Origin: Paenibacillus agaridevorans
GTDB taxonomy: Bacteria > Bacillota > Bacilli > Paenibacillales > Paenibacillaceae
Assembly (NCBI RefSeq): GCF_003112455.1
Contig: NZ_BDQX01000116.1
Coordinates: 8,301-60,940, forward strand
DNA length: 52,640 nt
Direction of reading: 5' to 3'
The position numbers and the translations under genes are program-made. The notes beneath the pieces are model-generated. The model ran no database searches and had not been told where the DNA came from. It saw only the letters and a program-made list of their open reading frames with translations. Shown one piece after another: positions 33,725 to 42,030 of this stretch (positions within the stretch are counted from its first letter, which is position 1; each line of letters opens with the position of its first letter).

Positions 33725-34453
33725 ATGCTACGGATAAAAGGATTGACGAAACGTATTCCCGGAGGACCGAAAGTACTCAGCGACATCAGCTTCGATGCTT
33801 ACGAAGGGGATTTTATCGCGGTGAAAGGAAGCAGCGGCAGCGGCAAGTCGATGCTGCTGAAATGTCTTGCCTTGCAGGAAGCATGGTCGAGCGGAAGCTA
33901 TCATTTCGACGGCAAGGACGTGCTCGGGGGCGGCTGGTCTGCCAAGATGAAGGTCAAACGCCAGGTAGCCTATCTGGAAGAGAAGCCTTACTTGAATCCG
34001 GACAAAACAGGTCTCAAAAACGTCATTATCGGTTCCGTCAGTCAGACACCCGCGTGGAGACGATGGACAGGCATGATGCGCAATGACGATTACATGGGCG
34101 CCATGGACATGATCGAGAAGCGCGGTTTGATCGACAAGGCCCATATGAAAGCGAAGCATCTCAGCGGCGGCGAACGTCAGCGAATGGCGATTGCCAGGGC
34201 GCTTGTGCACGGTGCAAAGGTAATCGTGGCGGACGAGCCGGTATCCGGACTTGATCCGCATGCGGCGGATGCCGTGCTGGGCGAGTTGAAAGCGCTATGC
34301 AAGGATGAAGGCATTATCGTCATAGCCGTCCTGCATCAAGGCGACTGGGCAGAAAGGTATGCGGACCGGATTCTCGGCCTTAACGGAGGGCAGCTGGTGC
34401 TTGATGTGTACGGCCGCAGATTGACCGAACGAGAGAAACGACAGTTGGATTAA
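33725..34453 (+). CDS. ABC transporter ATP-binding protein (PhnC/amino-acid-importer-like), orphan
   Basis: 242-residue ABC ATPase. Walker A GSSGSGKSMLLK, signature HLSGGERQRMAIARAL, Walker B VIVADEPVSGLD and the H-loop VLHQGDW. It has no adjacent permease or binding protein, so its membrane partner is encoded elsewhere or it is a non-transport ABC protein. AAAGGGAGCGG precedes ATG 33725. The divergent neighbour is the LexA-box gene, and the two share an intergenic region. Confidence 0.88.
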   Translation: MLRIKGLTKRIPGGPKVLSDISFDAYEGDFIAVKGSSGSGKSMLLKCLALQEAWSSGSYHFDGKDVLGGGWSAKMKVKRQVAYLEEKPYLNPDKTGLKNVIIGSVSQTPAWRRWTGMMRNDDYMGAMDMIEKRGLIDKAHMKAKHLSGGERQRMAIARALVHGAKVIVADEPVSGLDPHAADAVLGELKALCKDEGIIVIAVLHQGDWAERYADRILGLNGGQLVLDVYGRRLTEREKRQLD

Positions 34454-34554
34454 CTTATTTCGGGAAAATTGCATTTTTGGATGGATCTCGAATGGAATAG
34501 GCAGAACGGAGCATAGAATAGAGCATCTTTCAAGACAGGAAGGTGTGTTCTTCT

Positions 34555-35163
34555 ATGCCTACTCCCAATCCGCTCGTCGTGCGGACGGTAGTATTTACAT
34601 TTCCGAAGGCCAGTATTAAAATACCGCAAGTGTCGGGGAGCTCTCATCCAGGCGCCGACTTGCTTATGAACGAAACGATTATGGCCCATGTCCGCCAGCT
34701 TGTTCACGAGCAGGGAAGCTTGGAAGACCCCAAAGCGGAGATGATCGGCTACTTCGAGCTCAAGACGAACGAAAAGGACGTATTCAGCTTGTCGTTGATC
34801 AACTATGCCTACACGGGAGGAGCTCATGGCATGACGCTTCAGGTCTCCCTGACGTTCCGATCTTCGACGGGCCATACTTATGAGCTTGAACAGCTCTTTA
34901 AGCCCGGAAGCGATTATGTTGAAGTAATTAGCAAGATTGTGGCGGCTGGAATCAAGGCAAGGGGAATCGAAACGCTAGAGCCTTTCAAGGCAATCTCGCC
35001 GGAGCAATCGTTTTACGTTGCCGACCGTTCGCTTGTGATCTACTTCCAATTGTATGAATTGGCTGCTTACGTATACGGCTTTATTTATTTCCCTATCCCG
35101 GTTTACGAACTGCAAGCTATCATTGCGGAGGATGGACCGCTTGCTCCAATGCTGGAAGGGTAG
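34555..35163 (+). CDS. DUF4163/DUF3298 (RsiV-like) domain protein
   Basis: 202-residue protein containing the DUF3298 fold seen in RsiV anti-sigma factors and PdaC deacetylases. The characteristic part is LINYAYTGGAHGMTLQVSLTFRSSTGHTYELEQLF, followed by the C-terminal LYELAAYVYGFIYFPIPVYELQAII. There is no signal peptide or membrane anchor, unlike RsiV, so it looks like a free soluble version. ATG 34555 with upstream GGAAGGTG is preferred over GTG 34543. Ligand unknown; in RsiV this domain binds lysozyme. Confidence 0.82.
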   Translation: MPTPNPLVVRTVVFTFPKASIKIPQVSGSSHPGADLLMNETIMAHVRQLVHEQGSLEDPKAEMIGYFELKTNEKDVFSLSLINYAYTGGAHGMTLQVSLTFRSSTGHTYELEQLFKPGSDYVEVISKIVAAGIKARGIETLEPFKAISPEQSFYVADRSLVIYFQLYELAAYVYGFIYFPIPVYELQAIIAEDGPLAPMLEG

Positions 35164-35319
35164 AAACGACTTATAGTAGATTCCATAAATAAAATATCGT
35201 AATAATTGAAGCGTCCTGCCTGTTGGCGGGGCGCTTCTTGGTGCGCTTGGCGGTATTTGCCGGCAATAAGGGTCATGCTGTATGAAGCGCGATCATACAT
35301 TATCGTAGGAGGCGATACG

Positions 35320-36951
35320 ATGGTCGTTGCAATATTAGGCGTGCTGCTTGCCGCCATTCCGTGCTTGTTCAGTGTACTGGTCGCCCGGAAGGCTCAGCGA
35401 GGCTTGCGTGCCGGCACATACCAAAGTTTGATTCCATATGGCAAGGACATGCAAGCCGCACAGGATAAAAGCGAGCTCCAGCGGTTCGGTCTGCCGCAGG
35501 TTCTGCCCCGTAAGGGGGGAGGTCTGTCCGCCGCCGCGAAGTCGTTTAACGCAATGGGCATGGTCGGCGGCGCCGCCTTATTATTTGGTCCGGCTCTCGT
35601 ATCCGGCGGACCGTCTGTCATTGGGTTCGGCTTACCGCTGGTCGCGTTGTTATCACTCTGCGTCAGCGCGGCAATCGCCGAGCTGGCTTCGGGAGTTCCG
35701 ACTGCAGGAGGCGTCTACCATGCCGCTTATCAGCTCGGAGGACGCAAGTGGGGGATGAGGGCGGGTTGGCTTCAGCTTGCGGGAAAAATGGTCAAGCTTG
35801 CATTGTTTATAGGAGGCTTTGCATATTTGGCTGATGGTCTGCTGGCCTCGCGATTGGGGTATGAAAGCTCGGCGATTTCGTTGTTTATCGTTGCCGCAAC
35901 AGCTGTTTTGACTCAAGCGTTAATTGGGCAATATACATCCGGAATCTCGGAGAAAATAGAAGCAGGGGGCACATGGCTTCAATTAATCATAATGTTATTG
36001 GCGCTTGCCGGGCTCACATGGTTGTTCTGGCCAGGGGATTATTCTCCCGTTGTTTTGTATCAAGGACTGGATATCGGCTTAACGGATCCTGTCGGGCTGC
36101 TGCCGTTCGTCATCGGTTTGTTGTTGCTGTCTGCCTTGTTTACGGGCATGGATGGGGCCGGGCATGGAGCAGAGGAGATCGTGGAGCCGCGTATACGCGT
36201 CCCGTGGGGAATTTTTTTGTCCAGCTCCTATACGTATATAGGCTTGTTGATCGTTTTGCTGCTTATGTCGCTTATCGCCCTGCCTGGAAGCGGGGTGCTT
36301 GGGGAAGCTTACGGTGTTCTTCAAACGACGGGACTTACGAGTTTTACGGAATATGCCGCCGCTGCCTGGGGAGGCTCTTACATGCTCCCGGCGCTAATTC
36401 TCCTCTCTTTGTGGCAGAGCGGTCTGCAAACAATGACGTCTTGCTCCAGAGTCGCGTTTAGCTTGGCGAGGGATGGAGCGATTCCGTTCAGCAGCAGGCT
36501 GTCGATGTTCTCCTATCGACGAAACGCTCCCCTGTACGCGATTTGGTTTGCCGCAACGGCGGCTATCTCGCTGCTTGTCAGTACAGTTGTATTGCAAGCA
36601 AACGAGAGCTTTATGGCCCTTGTATCGGCTTCGATTGTCTTATTGCATCTAGCAGCCGCAATCCCGATCGGCCTCAGATGGCAAGTGGATCGAAAGGCTG
36701 GGGCGGCCAAGCGTCGGATGACGAAAGAGGCATTTAAATCGCGACATGGGGCCAGCGATCCGCCGCCTCCCTGGCATTTGGGGAATTGGGGGCAAGCCAT
36801 CCGCTTGGTGGCGTTGGTCTGGCTCGTATTCAGCGCTATTTTGACAGCGGGTATCGTTCATTCGTTCGGAGGTATCGTTGCTGCAGTCGTCATGCTTGCC
36901 GGGACTGCGGGCGCTGGCCTAATTGCGGTTAAGCAACCGTCAAGCCATTGA
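35320..36951 (+). CDS. APC-superfamily amino acid/polyamine permease
   Basis: 543-residue permease with about 12 membrane segments preceded by an extra N-terminal membrane helix (MVVAILGVLLAAIPCLFSVLVA). The first permease helix carries the APC-type glycine-rich unwound motif (GPALVSGGPSVIGFGLP), and SAAIAELASGVPTAGGVYHAAYQLG is the conserved loop of amino-acid/GABA-like permeases. ATG 35320 follows GTAGGAGG. Substrate cannot be assigned. A stand-alone gene. Confidence 0.85.
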   Translation: MVVAILGVLLAAIPCLFSVLVARKAQRGLRAGTYQSLIPYGKDMQAAQDKSELQRFGLPQVLPRKGGGLSAAAKSFNAMGMVGGAALLFGPALVSGGPSVIGFGLPLVALLSLCVSAAIAELASGVPTAGGVYHAAYQLGGRKWGMRAGWLQLAGKMVKLALFIGGFAYLADGLLASRLGYESSAISLFIVAATAVLTQALIGQYTSGISEKIEAGGTWLQLIIMLLALAGLTWLFWPGDYSPVVLYQGLDIGLTDPVGLLPFVIGLLLLSALFTGMDGAGHGAEEIVEPRIRVPWGIFLSSSYTYIGLLIVLLLMSLIALPGSGVLGEAYGVLQTTGLTSFTEYAAAAWGGSYMLPALILLSLWQSGLQTMTSCSRVAFSLARDGAIPFSSRLSMFSYRRNAPLYAIWFAATAAISLLVSTVVLQANESFMALVSASIVLLHLAAAIPIGLRWQVDRKAGAAKRRMTKEAFKSRHGASDPPPPWHLGNWGQAIRLVALVWLVFSAILTAGIVHSFGGIVAAVVMLAGTAGAGLIAVKQPSSH

Positions 36952-37279
36952 GAAGGATAGCCGGGATTATGAACACGTCGACACAAGAATCTTGAGAATG
37001 TTCAGACAATTATGACAGGGAAGAGAGTAACGGGAAATGGAAGGGGAAGGTTGGGAAATGAAGGTCTGTTTATAATAATCATTTCCCGGGGAAGCGCAAG
37101 TTTTTACAGAATGAAGATTGTTTCGACAGCGCCGTCCAATAATGGGAGGAGAATGTGTCGAAAAGGGAGAAGTTATGAAAGGTGGCAGGTTTGGTCGGGA
37201 AATAAACGAGTTTTTGCCATGATCTCCCTCCTGGGCGTATAATAAGAAGGATAGAACAGTTACTAGGAGGGGCAGTTGC
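36952..37279. other. Intergenic region with repeated GGGAAAT motif
   Basis: No gene supported. Contains four copies of GGGAAATR: 37033, 37054, 37197 and, inverted, 37080-37088. The second and inverted copies form a dyad (GGGAAATGA, 17 bases, TCATTTCCC, 37054-37088) that encloses a TATAAT-like box (37072-37077). The promoter of the MOSC gene lies further right. Confidence 0.4.
37214..37243 (+). promoter_or_regulatory. Predicted promoter of the MOSC-APH genes
   Basis: TTGCCA (37214-37219), 18-bp spacer, TATAAT (37238-37243), start about 30 nt before ATG 37280. Confidence 0.5.
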
Positions 37280-37951
37280 ATGGTACATACGGCGGTCACG
37301 CCTGCCATCTTATCGCTGCAGGTCGGGAAACCCGTCCTTATTGCCCATGGCGCCAAGGAGGTGCTCAGCGGCATTTTCAAGGCATCAACAACGGATGCGG
37401 TATTTGCAGGTGCAAATGGCCTGGAGGGGGATGGTCAAGGCGACTTGATCAACCATGGAGGACCGGACAAAGCGATATGCGTATATAGCGCGGCCCGATA
37501 TCCTTACTGGGAGTCCGAATTCGGAAGGCCATTTCTGCCAGGAGCCTTCGGAGAAAATCTGACGATCGGATCCTGGACGGAACAGGAGCTCTGCATTGGC
37601 GATATCGTAGCGGCAGGCGAAGTTCTGCTGCAGGTTAGCCAGCCGAGGCAGCCTTGTTACAAGCTGGGACTTCGCAATGAGCTCCCGGAGCTGCCTGCAC
37701 GAGTTCAGCAGACGGGTTACTCCGGCTTTTATTTCCGAGTGCTGAAGGAAGGATATTTGGCTGCCGGAGAGAAGCTTAAGATCGCAGAACGCCATCCTGC
37801 CGGAATTACCGTCATGGAGGCGAATCTCATCATGTATCATCAAAAGGATAACGAGTCCGCCATCCTGAAGCTGCTGAGCGCGAAAGAGCTGGCTGCCAGC
37901 TGGCAAGAGCAGCTGGGCAAGCGGCTGGACAAGCTTCGCGGCGGAGCATAA
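37280..37951 (+). CDS. MOSC-domain protein (YiiM type)
   Basis: MOSC (Moco sulfurase C-terminal) domain protein, 223 residues. NHGGPDKAICVYSAARYPYWE is the family core and QPRQPCYKL carries the conserved Cys expected to bind sulfur or molybdenum cofactor. LPGAFGENLTIG is a further signature. The YiiM group reduces N-hydroxylated compounds such as 6-hydroxylaminopurine. AGGAGGGG precedes ATG 37280. Followed after 25 bp by the APH-like gene. Confidence 0.9.
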   Translation: MVHTAVTPAILSLQVGKPVLIAHGAKEVLSGIFKASTTDAVFAGANGLEGDGQGDLINHGGPDKAICVYSAARYPYWESEFGRPFLPGAFGENLTIGSWTEQELCIGDIVAAGEVLLQVSQPRQPCYKLGLRNELPELPARVQQTGYSGFYFRVLKEGYLAAGEKLKIAERHPAGITVMEANLIMYHQKDNESAILKLLSAKELAASWQEQLGKRLDKLRGGA

Positions 37952-37976
37952 CGTTACCCGAGCGGAGAGGAGAAGC

Positions 37977-38966
37977 ATGGTGTCCGACATTGAACAACAA
38001 GCGGCAAACGCAGCGTCGCGATATGGCTGGCAAGGTCCTTATCGCATAGAAGATGCCGCAGTCAGCGGCATGAACAATACGACACGAATCATCAGCTGCG
38101 GCATGGACAAATACGTGCTCAGACTCTATAACAACCATGGCGATGCGGATACCGTTCGTCAGGAGCATGACATGTTGAAGGCGCTTTCGAACGAGAAATT
38201 AGCGTTCCGGATCCCGAGTCCTGTCTACAACCTGGATGGAAGTACAATAACGCAACTACCGGATGGCAAGCTTGCTTGCCTGTTTAACTACATAGAAGGA
38301 GAACGTCCTTCGCCAGAGAAAAGTACCCATGTGGAGGCGCTCGGATCGGCATGCGGCGAGCTAAGCCGAATCCTTAGCGGCATTAAATTCAGAGCAGTTT
38401 CCGGGTACAGCCCCTATTATGATTTGGCAGAGACATATGCCTCCATGGACAAGGCTTCGCTCCTCGGACTTGCCGACAGCGATGCCGGCATTGCCGAACG
38501 GATCCCGAAGCTGGAATATTTGCAAAAAGAAAGGGAACGCGCGCTTCAGGCTTGCATGAGCGTGGCCCAATTGCCGCAGCAATGGATTCATGGCGACATT
38601 TGCTTCGGAAACGCGCTGAGCATCGGGGACGCCATCTCAGGCCTTCTCGACTTCGAATTCGTCACGATGGATTGCCGTGCCATGGAGCTTGCCGTCCTTC
38701 TGGTTGATCTGCTGAAGCCGGAGTTGGCGACAGGAAGCAAGGAACGGTTGGAGCTCGCCGCGCGGGCCTTCCAGACCGCGGTCCCTCTCACCTCCGTAGA
38801 GAGGAATCTGCTTCCGACGCTAATGAGGCTGCGTTTACTTGACGTAGCGCTTCACTTCGCCGTTCGTTACCGCGATGGTCTGGACGGTCCGGAAGTATTG
38901 GCGGACATAGTGGACAACTGCGCTTTTGGTTGCGAATGGCTTGCGTTTAACCCTCTTGATTTTTGA
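37977..38966 (+). CDS. APH-family phosphotransferase (homoserine kinase type II-like)
   Basis: 329-residue kinase of the aminoglycoside phosphotransferase/ChoK fold. Catalytic loop QWIHGDICFGNALS and the metal-binding Asp in ISGLLDFEFVTMD match HGDxxxxN and the D of the DxD/IDFE motif. The N-terminal ATP-binding Lys lies in DKYVLRLYNN. GGAGAGGAG precedes ATG 37977. Subfamily is closest to metabolic kinases, not drug-resistance enzymes; the substrate is unknown. Confidence 0.85.
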   Translation: MVSDIEQQAANAASRYGWQGPYRIEDAAVSGMNNTTRIISCGMDKYVLRLYNNHGDADTVRQEHDMLKALSNEKLAFRIPSPVYNLDGSTITQLPDGKLACLFNYIEGERPSPEKSTHVEALGSACGELSRILSGIKFRAVSGYSPYYDLAETYASMDKASLLGLADSDAGIAERIPKLEYLQKERERALQACMSVAQLPQQWIHGDICFGNALSIGDAISGLLDFEFVTMDCRAMELAVLLVDLLKPELATGSKERLELAARAFQTAVPLTSVERNLLPTLMRLRLLDVALHFAVRYRDGLDGPEVLADIVDNCAFGCEWLAFNPLDF

Positions 38967-38993
38967 ACTCACACTACTTAGGAGGAATCAGGA

Positions 38994-39917
38994 ATGAGTC
39001 TTGCACAAGCGTTAGGATATAAGGAATCTGACCGATTGCTGTTAGTAAATGCAGACGATTACGGTCTAAACCATTCTGTGAACATAGCGGCTCAGGCCTT
39101 GTTGGAATCGGGCGATATCAGCTCGGCTACTTTGATGACGCCGTGTGCCTGGGCGAGAGAGGCTGCGTTATGGAGTGCCGAACGTCCGAATCTGGATGTT
39201 GGCATCCACTTTACCTTCACAAGCGAGTGGGGGCCTTATAAGTGGGGACCTGTTACGACTAATGCGGATGTATCCTCGCTCGTAACGAAGGAAGGATATT
39301 TCCATGCCGATTCCAAATCGTTCGAGGAGCATGCCGATGGCGAGCAAGTAAAAATCGAGTTGATAAATCAAGTCGAACGCGCGATAGCTCTGGGCATGCA
39401 GCCTTCCCATGCGGACAATCATATGGGCAGTCTGTACGGCCTGCAGACAGGCAAACACTTTATGTCGCAAGTGCTGGACGTATGCGCGGCGTACGGCCTG
39501 CCGTTCCGCCTCCCGAGATTTGTGACGACGGAGCCTGGACAGGTCGCTCCGCCGCATGTGGAGGAACAGGCCAGGCAAGTTGCCGCGCTCGCGGATTCCA
39601 AAGGCGTGGTCATTCTCGATTATTTGGTGGGACTGCCTTTCCGCCTGGAGGAGAATGAAACCTACGACGGCTTCAAGTCGTCGATGAAAGCCTTATTGTC
39701 GGGATTGCAACCGGGCGTAACCGAGCTGATCATCCATCCTTCCGTTGCTAACGAAGAATTGAACGTCTTCCATCTGGAGCCTGCGAAGCGGGTGATGGAG
39801 TACGATATTTTCCGGGATGAGGAGATCAAGCGGCATTTGAAGGACGAAGGGGTTATTATGATCCGTTGGAGCGATCTCCGCAAGCTTCAGCAGGAGCGGG
39901 CAGGGCAAGGTCAATAA
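38994..39917 (+). CDS. ChbG/YdjC-family carbohydrate deacetylase
   Basis: 307-residue protein of the YdjC/ChbG/HpnK family, which deacetylates acetylated sugars such as chitobiose monoacetyl forms. The metal site appears as LLVNADDYGLNHSVN (Asp pair) with His in VGIHFTFT and HADNHMGSLYG. The C-terminal LIIHPSV carries a third conserved His. TAGGAGG precedes ATG 38994. Stands between the APH-like gene and the MoxR operon; no chitin-use genes nearby, so the substrate is uncertain. Confidence 0.88.
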   Translation: MSLAQALGYKESDRLLLVNADDYGLNHSVNIAAQALLESGDISSATLMTPCAWAREAALWSAERPNLDVGIHFTFTSEWGPYKWGPVTTNADVSSLVTKEGYFHADSKSFEEHADGEQVKIELINQVERAIALGMQPSHADNHMGSLYGLQTGKHFMSQVLDVCAAYGLPFRLPRFVTTEPGQVAPPHVEEQARQVAALADSKGVVILDYLVGLPFRLEENETYDGFKSSMKALLSGLQPGVTELIIHPSVANEELNVFHLEPAKRVMEYDIFRDEEIKRHLKDEGVIMIRWSDLRKLQQERAGQGQ

Positions 39918-39938
39918 CAAGAAGGGACTGTGGAATGG

Positions 39939-40901
39939 ATGTCATATGATTTCATCAGGACGCTGACGCAAGATGTGAAGACGAATATCGGGAAAGTAAT
40001 CGTAGGCAAGGAGGATGTGATTGATCTGCTGTTGATCGGATTGATCACCTCCGGTCATGTACTGCTGGAGGACGTGCCGGGCACCGGCAAAACCATGCTG
40101 GCCAAGTCGTTCGCAAAATCGTTGTCGCTCGACTTCAAACGGATACAATTTACGCCTGATTTGCTGCCATCCGATCTCAGCGGCATTCATTTCTATGATC
40201 AGAAGCGGAACGACTTCGTCTTCCGAGCCGGCCCGCTTTTTACGAATTTGCTGCTGGCGGACGAAATTAACCGTGCGACGCCACGCACGCAGTCCAGCTT
40301 GCTGGAATGTATGGAAGAGAGACAGGTGAGCATTGACGGAGAGACGAAAACGCTGGATCGTCCGTTTATGGTCATCGCAACGCAGAATCCCGTCGAGCAT
40401 CAAGGCACGTTCCCGCTGCCCGAGGCGCAGCTCGACCGCTTCTTGTTCAAGGTGAGGATGGGCTATCCGAGTCAGGACGAAGGCATGGCGTTGCTAAAGC
40501 GATTCAAGTCGGAGGATCCGCTTGCCCGATTGGAAGCCATTGCAGGCTCAGCCGAGATTGAAGCGGCACAGCGCGCATATGCGACGGTTCCGATTCACGA
40601 CGACGTGCTCCGATACTTGCTGCAGCTGGTTGAGCGTACACGGGGACGGGAGGATGTGGCGATCGGAGTCAGTCCGCGTGGCAGTCAAGCGCTTCTGCGC
40701 GCTGCTCAGGTGCATGCCGTTCTCAAAGGCAGGGACTTCGTCGCGCCTGATGATGTAAAAGCAATGGCTAAGCCGGTGATGTGCCATCGATTATCGCTTC
40801 GCGGAATGGCAAGAGGAGCCCAAGGAGAAGCCGAGAGGATTATCGACGATATCATCAAGGGAACGGAAGTGCCGGCGGAAGCCGGGCTGACCGTAGGTTG
40901 A
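39939..40901 (+). CDS. MoxR-family AAA+ ATPase
   Basis: 320-residue AAA+ ATPase. Walker A EDVPGTGKTMLAKS, Walker B LLLADEINRATPRTQSSLLECMEE, sensor 1 VIATQNPVEHQGTFPLPEAQLDRF. MoxR proteins act as chaperones or metal-insertion helpers. Translation may begin at GTG 39930 or ATG 39939; GAAGGGA lies closer to normal spacing for the ATG. The next gene begins 5 bp after the stop, forming the common MoxR-DUF58-membrane protein operon. Confidence 0.93.
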   Translation: MSYDFIRTLTQDVKTNIGKVIVGKEDVIDLLLIGLITSGHVLLEDVPGTGKTMLAKSFAKSLSLDFKRIQFTPDLLPSDLSGIHFYDQKRNDFVFRAGPLFTNLLLADEINRATPRTQSSLLECMEERQVSIDGETKTLDRPFMVIATQNPVEHQGTFPLPEAQLDRFLFKVRMGYPSQDEGMALLKRFKSEDPLARLEAIAGSAEIEAAQRAYATVPIHDDVLRYLLQLVERTRGREDVAIGVSPRGSQALLRAAQVHAVLKGRDFVAPDDVKAMAKPVMCHRLSLRGMARGAQGEAERIIDDIIKGTEVPAEAGLTVG

Positions 40902-40905
40902 CGGC

Positions 40906-42030
40906 ATGATTTTTTTCTGGTTCCTGTTGACTGCCGCTCTTATTATATACGTGCAGGGCGTGTTATTCCGCCGTTATTCGCTTAGAAACTTGAAGTATAC
41001 AAGACGGTTCCAGAAGAACACATGCGTGCGCGGCGACGAGATCGAGCTGATCGAGGAATTGTCGAATGAGAAGTGGCTCCCCGTCCCATGGCTGAGGGCG
41101 GAATCGCAATTGTCGGCTCATCTGAAGTTCCGGGGCGGAGACAACTTCGCCGTCAGCAGCGGCCAGCATTACCAGAATCATCGCAGCTTCTTCAGTCTTG
41201 CTCCCTATACGAAGCTTACGCGCACGCATCGCTTGACGCCTGTCCGCAGAGGTGTGTATACCCTCAGTTCGATTACGATGACGGGCGGAGATCTGTTCGG
41301 GAGCATTGGCGTCTCCCAGCAGATCCACTTGCAAGGCGAGCTTCTCGTATATCCCAAAGCCGCGGACGTTCCCGTGCATGAGCTGCCGCATCATAGCTGG
41401 CAAGGCGAGACGGAGGTTAGACGATTTATCGTCCCTGATCCATTTGTCGTAGCGGGAGCCCGAGCTTACCAGCCCGGCGATTCCTATCGTCAGGTCAACT
41501 GGAAGGCAACGGCCCGCTCGGGCAGTCTGCAAGTCCATCAATACGCTTACACGGCGAGCCGGACGCTGATGATCTACGTGAATGTAGAAGACGGAGAATC
41601 CATGTGGCGGACGGTGACGAACGAGGCCCTAATCGAGCTGGGCATCGAATGGGCGGCAGGAGCGGCGCTGGCGGTAATTAATGAAGGCATGGAAGTCGGT
41701 TTCGCGGCGAATATGGCCAAGGTGGGCGAAATAGACTCCGTTCGCGTACTCCCCAGAAGCGGGCATGATCAGATGAACATTCTGCTGGATACGATGGCAA
41801 GGCTGAAGCTGGAGCGGACAGAGCCGTTCCGTACGCTGCTCGCGCAGGAAACGGGAGTCGGCTATAATTGCCTCGACCTGCTCATTATATCCGCCTATTG
41901 GAATGACGAGCTGGAGCGTGAGTCGGAACGTCTGCGCGGACTTGGACATGCCGTCTCCGTATGGACTTTGCCATCCGCCAAGGCGTTGGCAGATGGCGAC
42001 TCGTTGCAGGAAGGAAGGGCTGGCGCATGA
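40906..42030 (+). CDS. DUF58 protein
   Basis: 374-residue protein with an N-terminal membrane helix (FFWFLLTAALIIYVQGVLF) and the DUF58 signature RAYQPGDSYRQVNWKATARSGSLQVHQYA, followed by a von Willebrand A-like fold (TLMIYVNVEDG...). DUF58 proteins are the constant partners of MoxR ATPases. Its stop overlaps the next gene (ATGA). Confidence 0.92.
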   Translation: MIFFWFLLTAALIIYVQGVLFRRYSLRNLKYTRRFQKNTCVRGDEIELIEELSNEKWLPVPWLRAESQLSAHLKFRGGDNFAVSSGQHYQNHRSFFSLAPYTKLTRTHRLTPVRRGVYTLSSITMTGGDLFGSIGVSQQIHLQGELLVYPKAADVPVHELPHHSWQGETEVRRFIVPDPFVVAGARAYQPGDSYRQVNWKATARSGSLQVHQYAYTASRTLMIYVNVEDGESMWRTVTNEALIELGIEWAAGAALAVINEGMEVGFAANMAKVGEIDSVRVLPRSGHDQMNILLDTMARLKLERTEPFRTLLAQETGVGYNCLDLLIISAYWNDELERESERLRGLGHAVSVWTLPSAKALADGDSLQEGRAGA

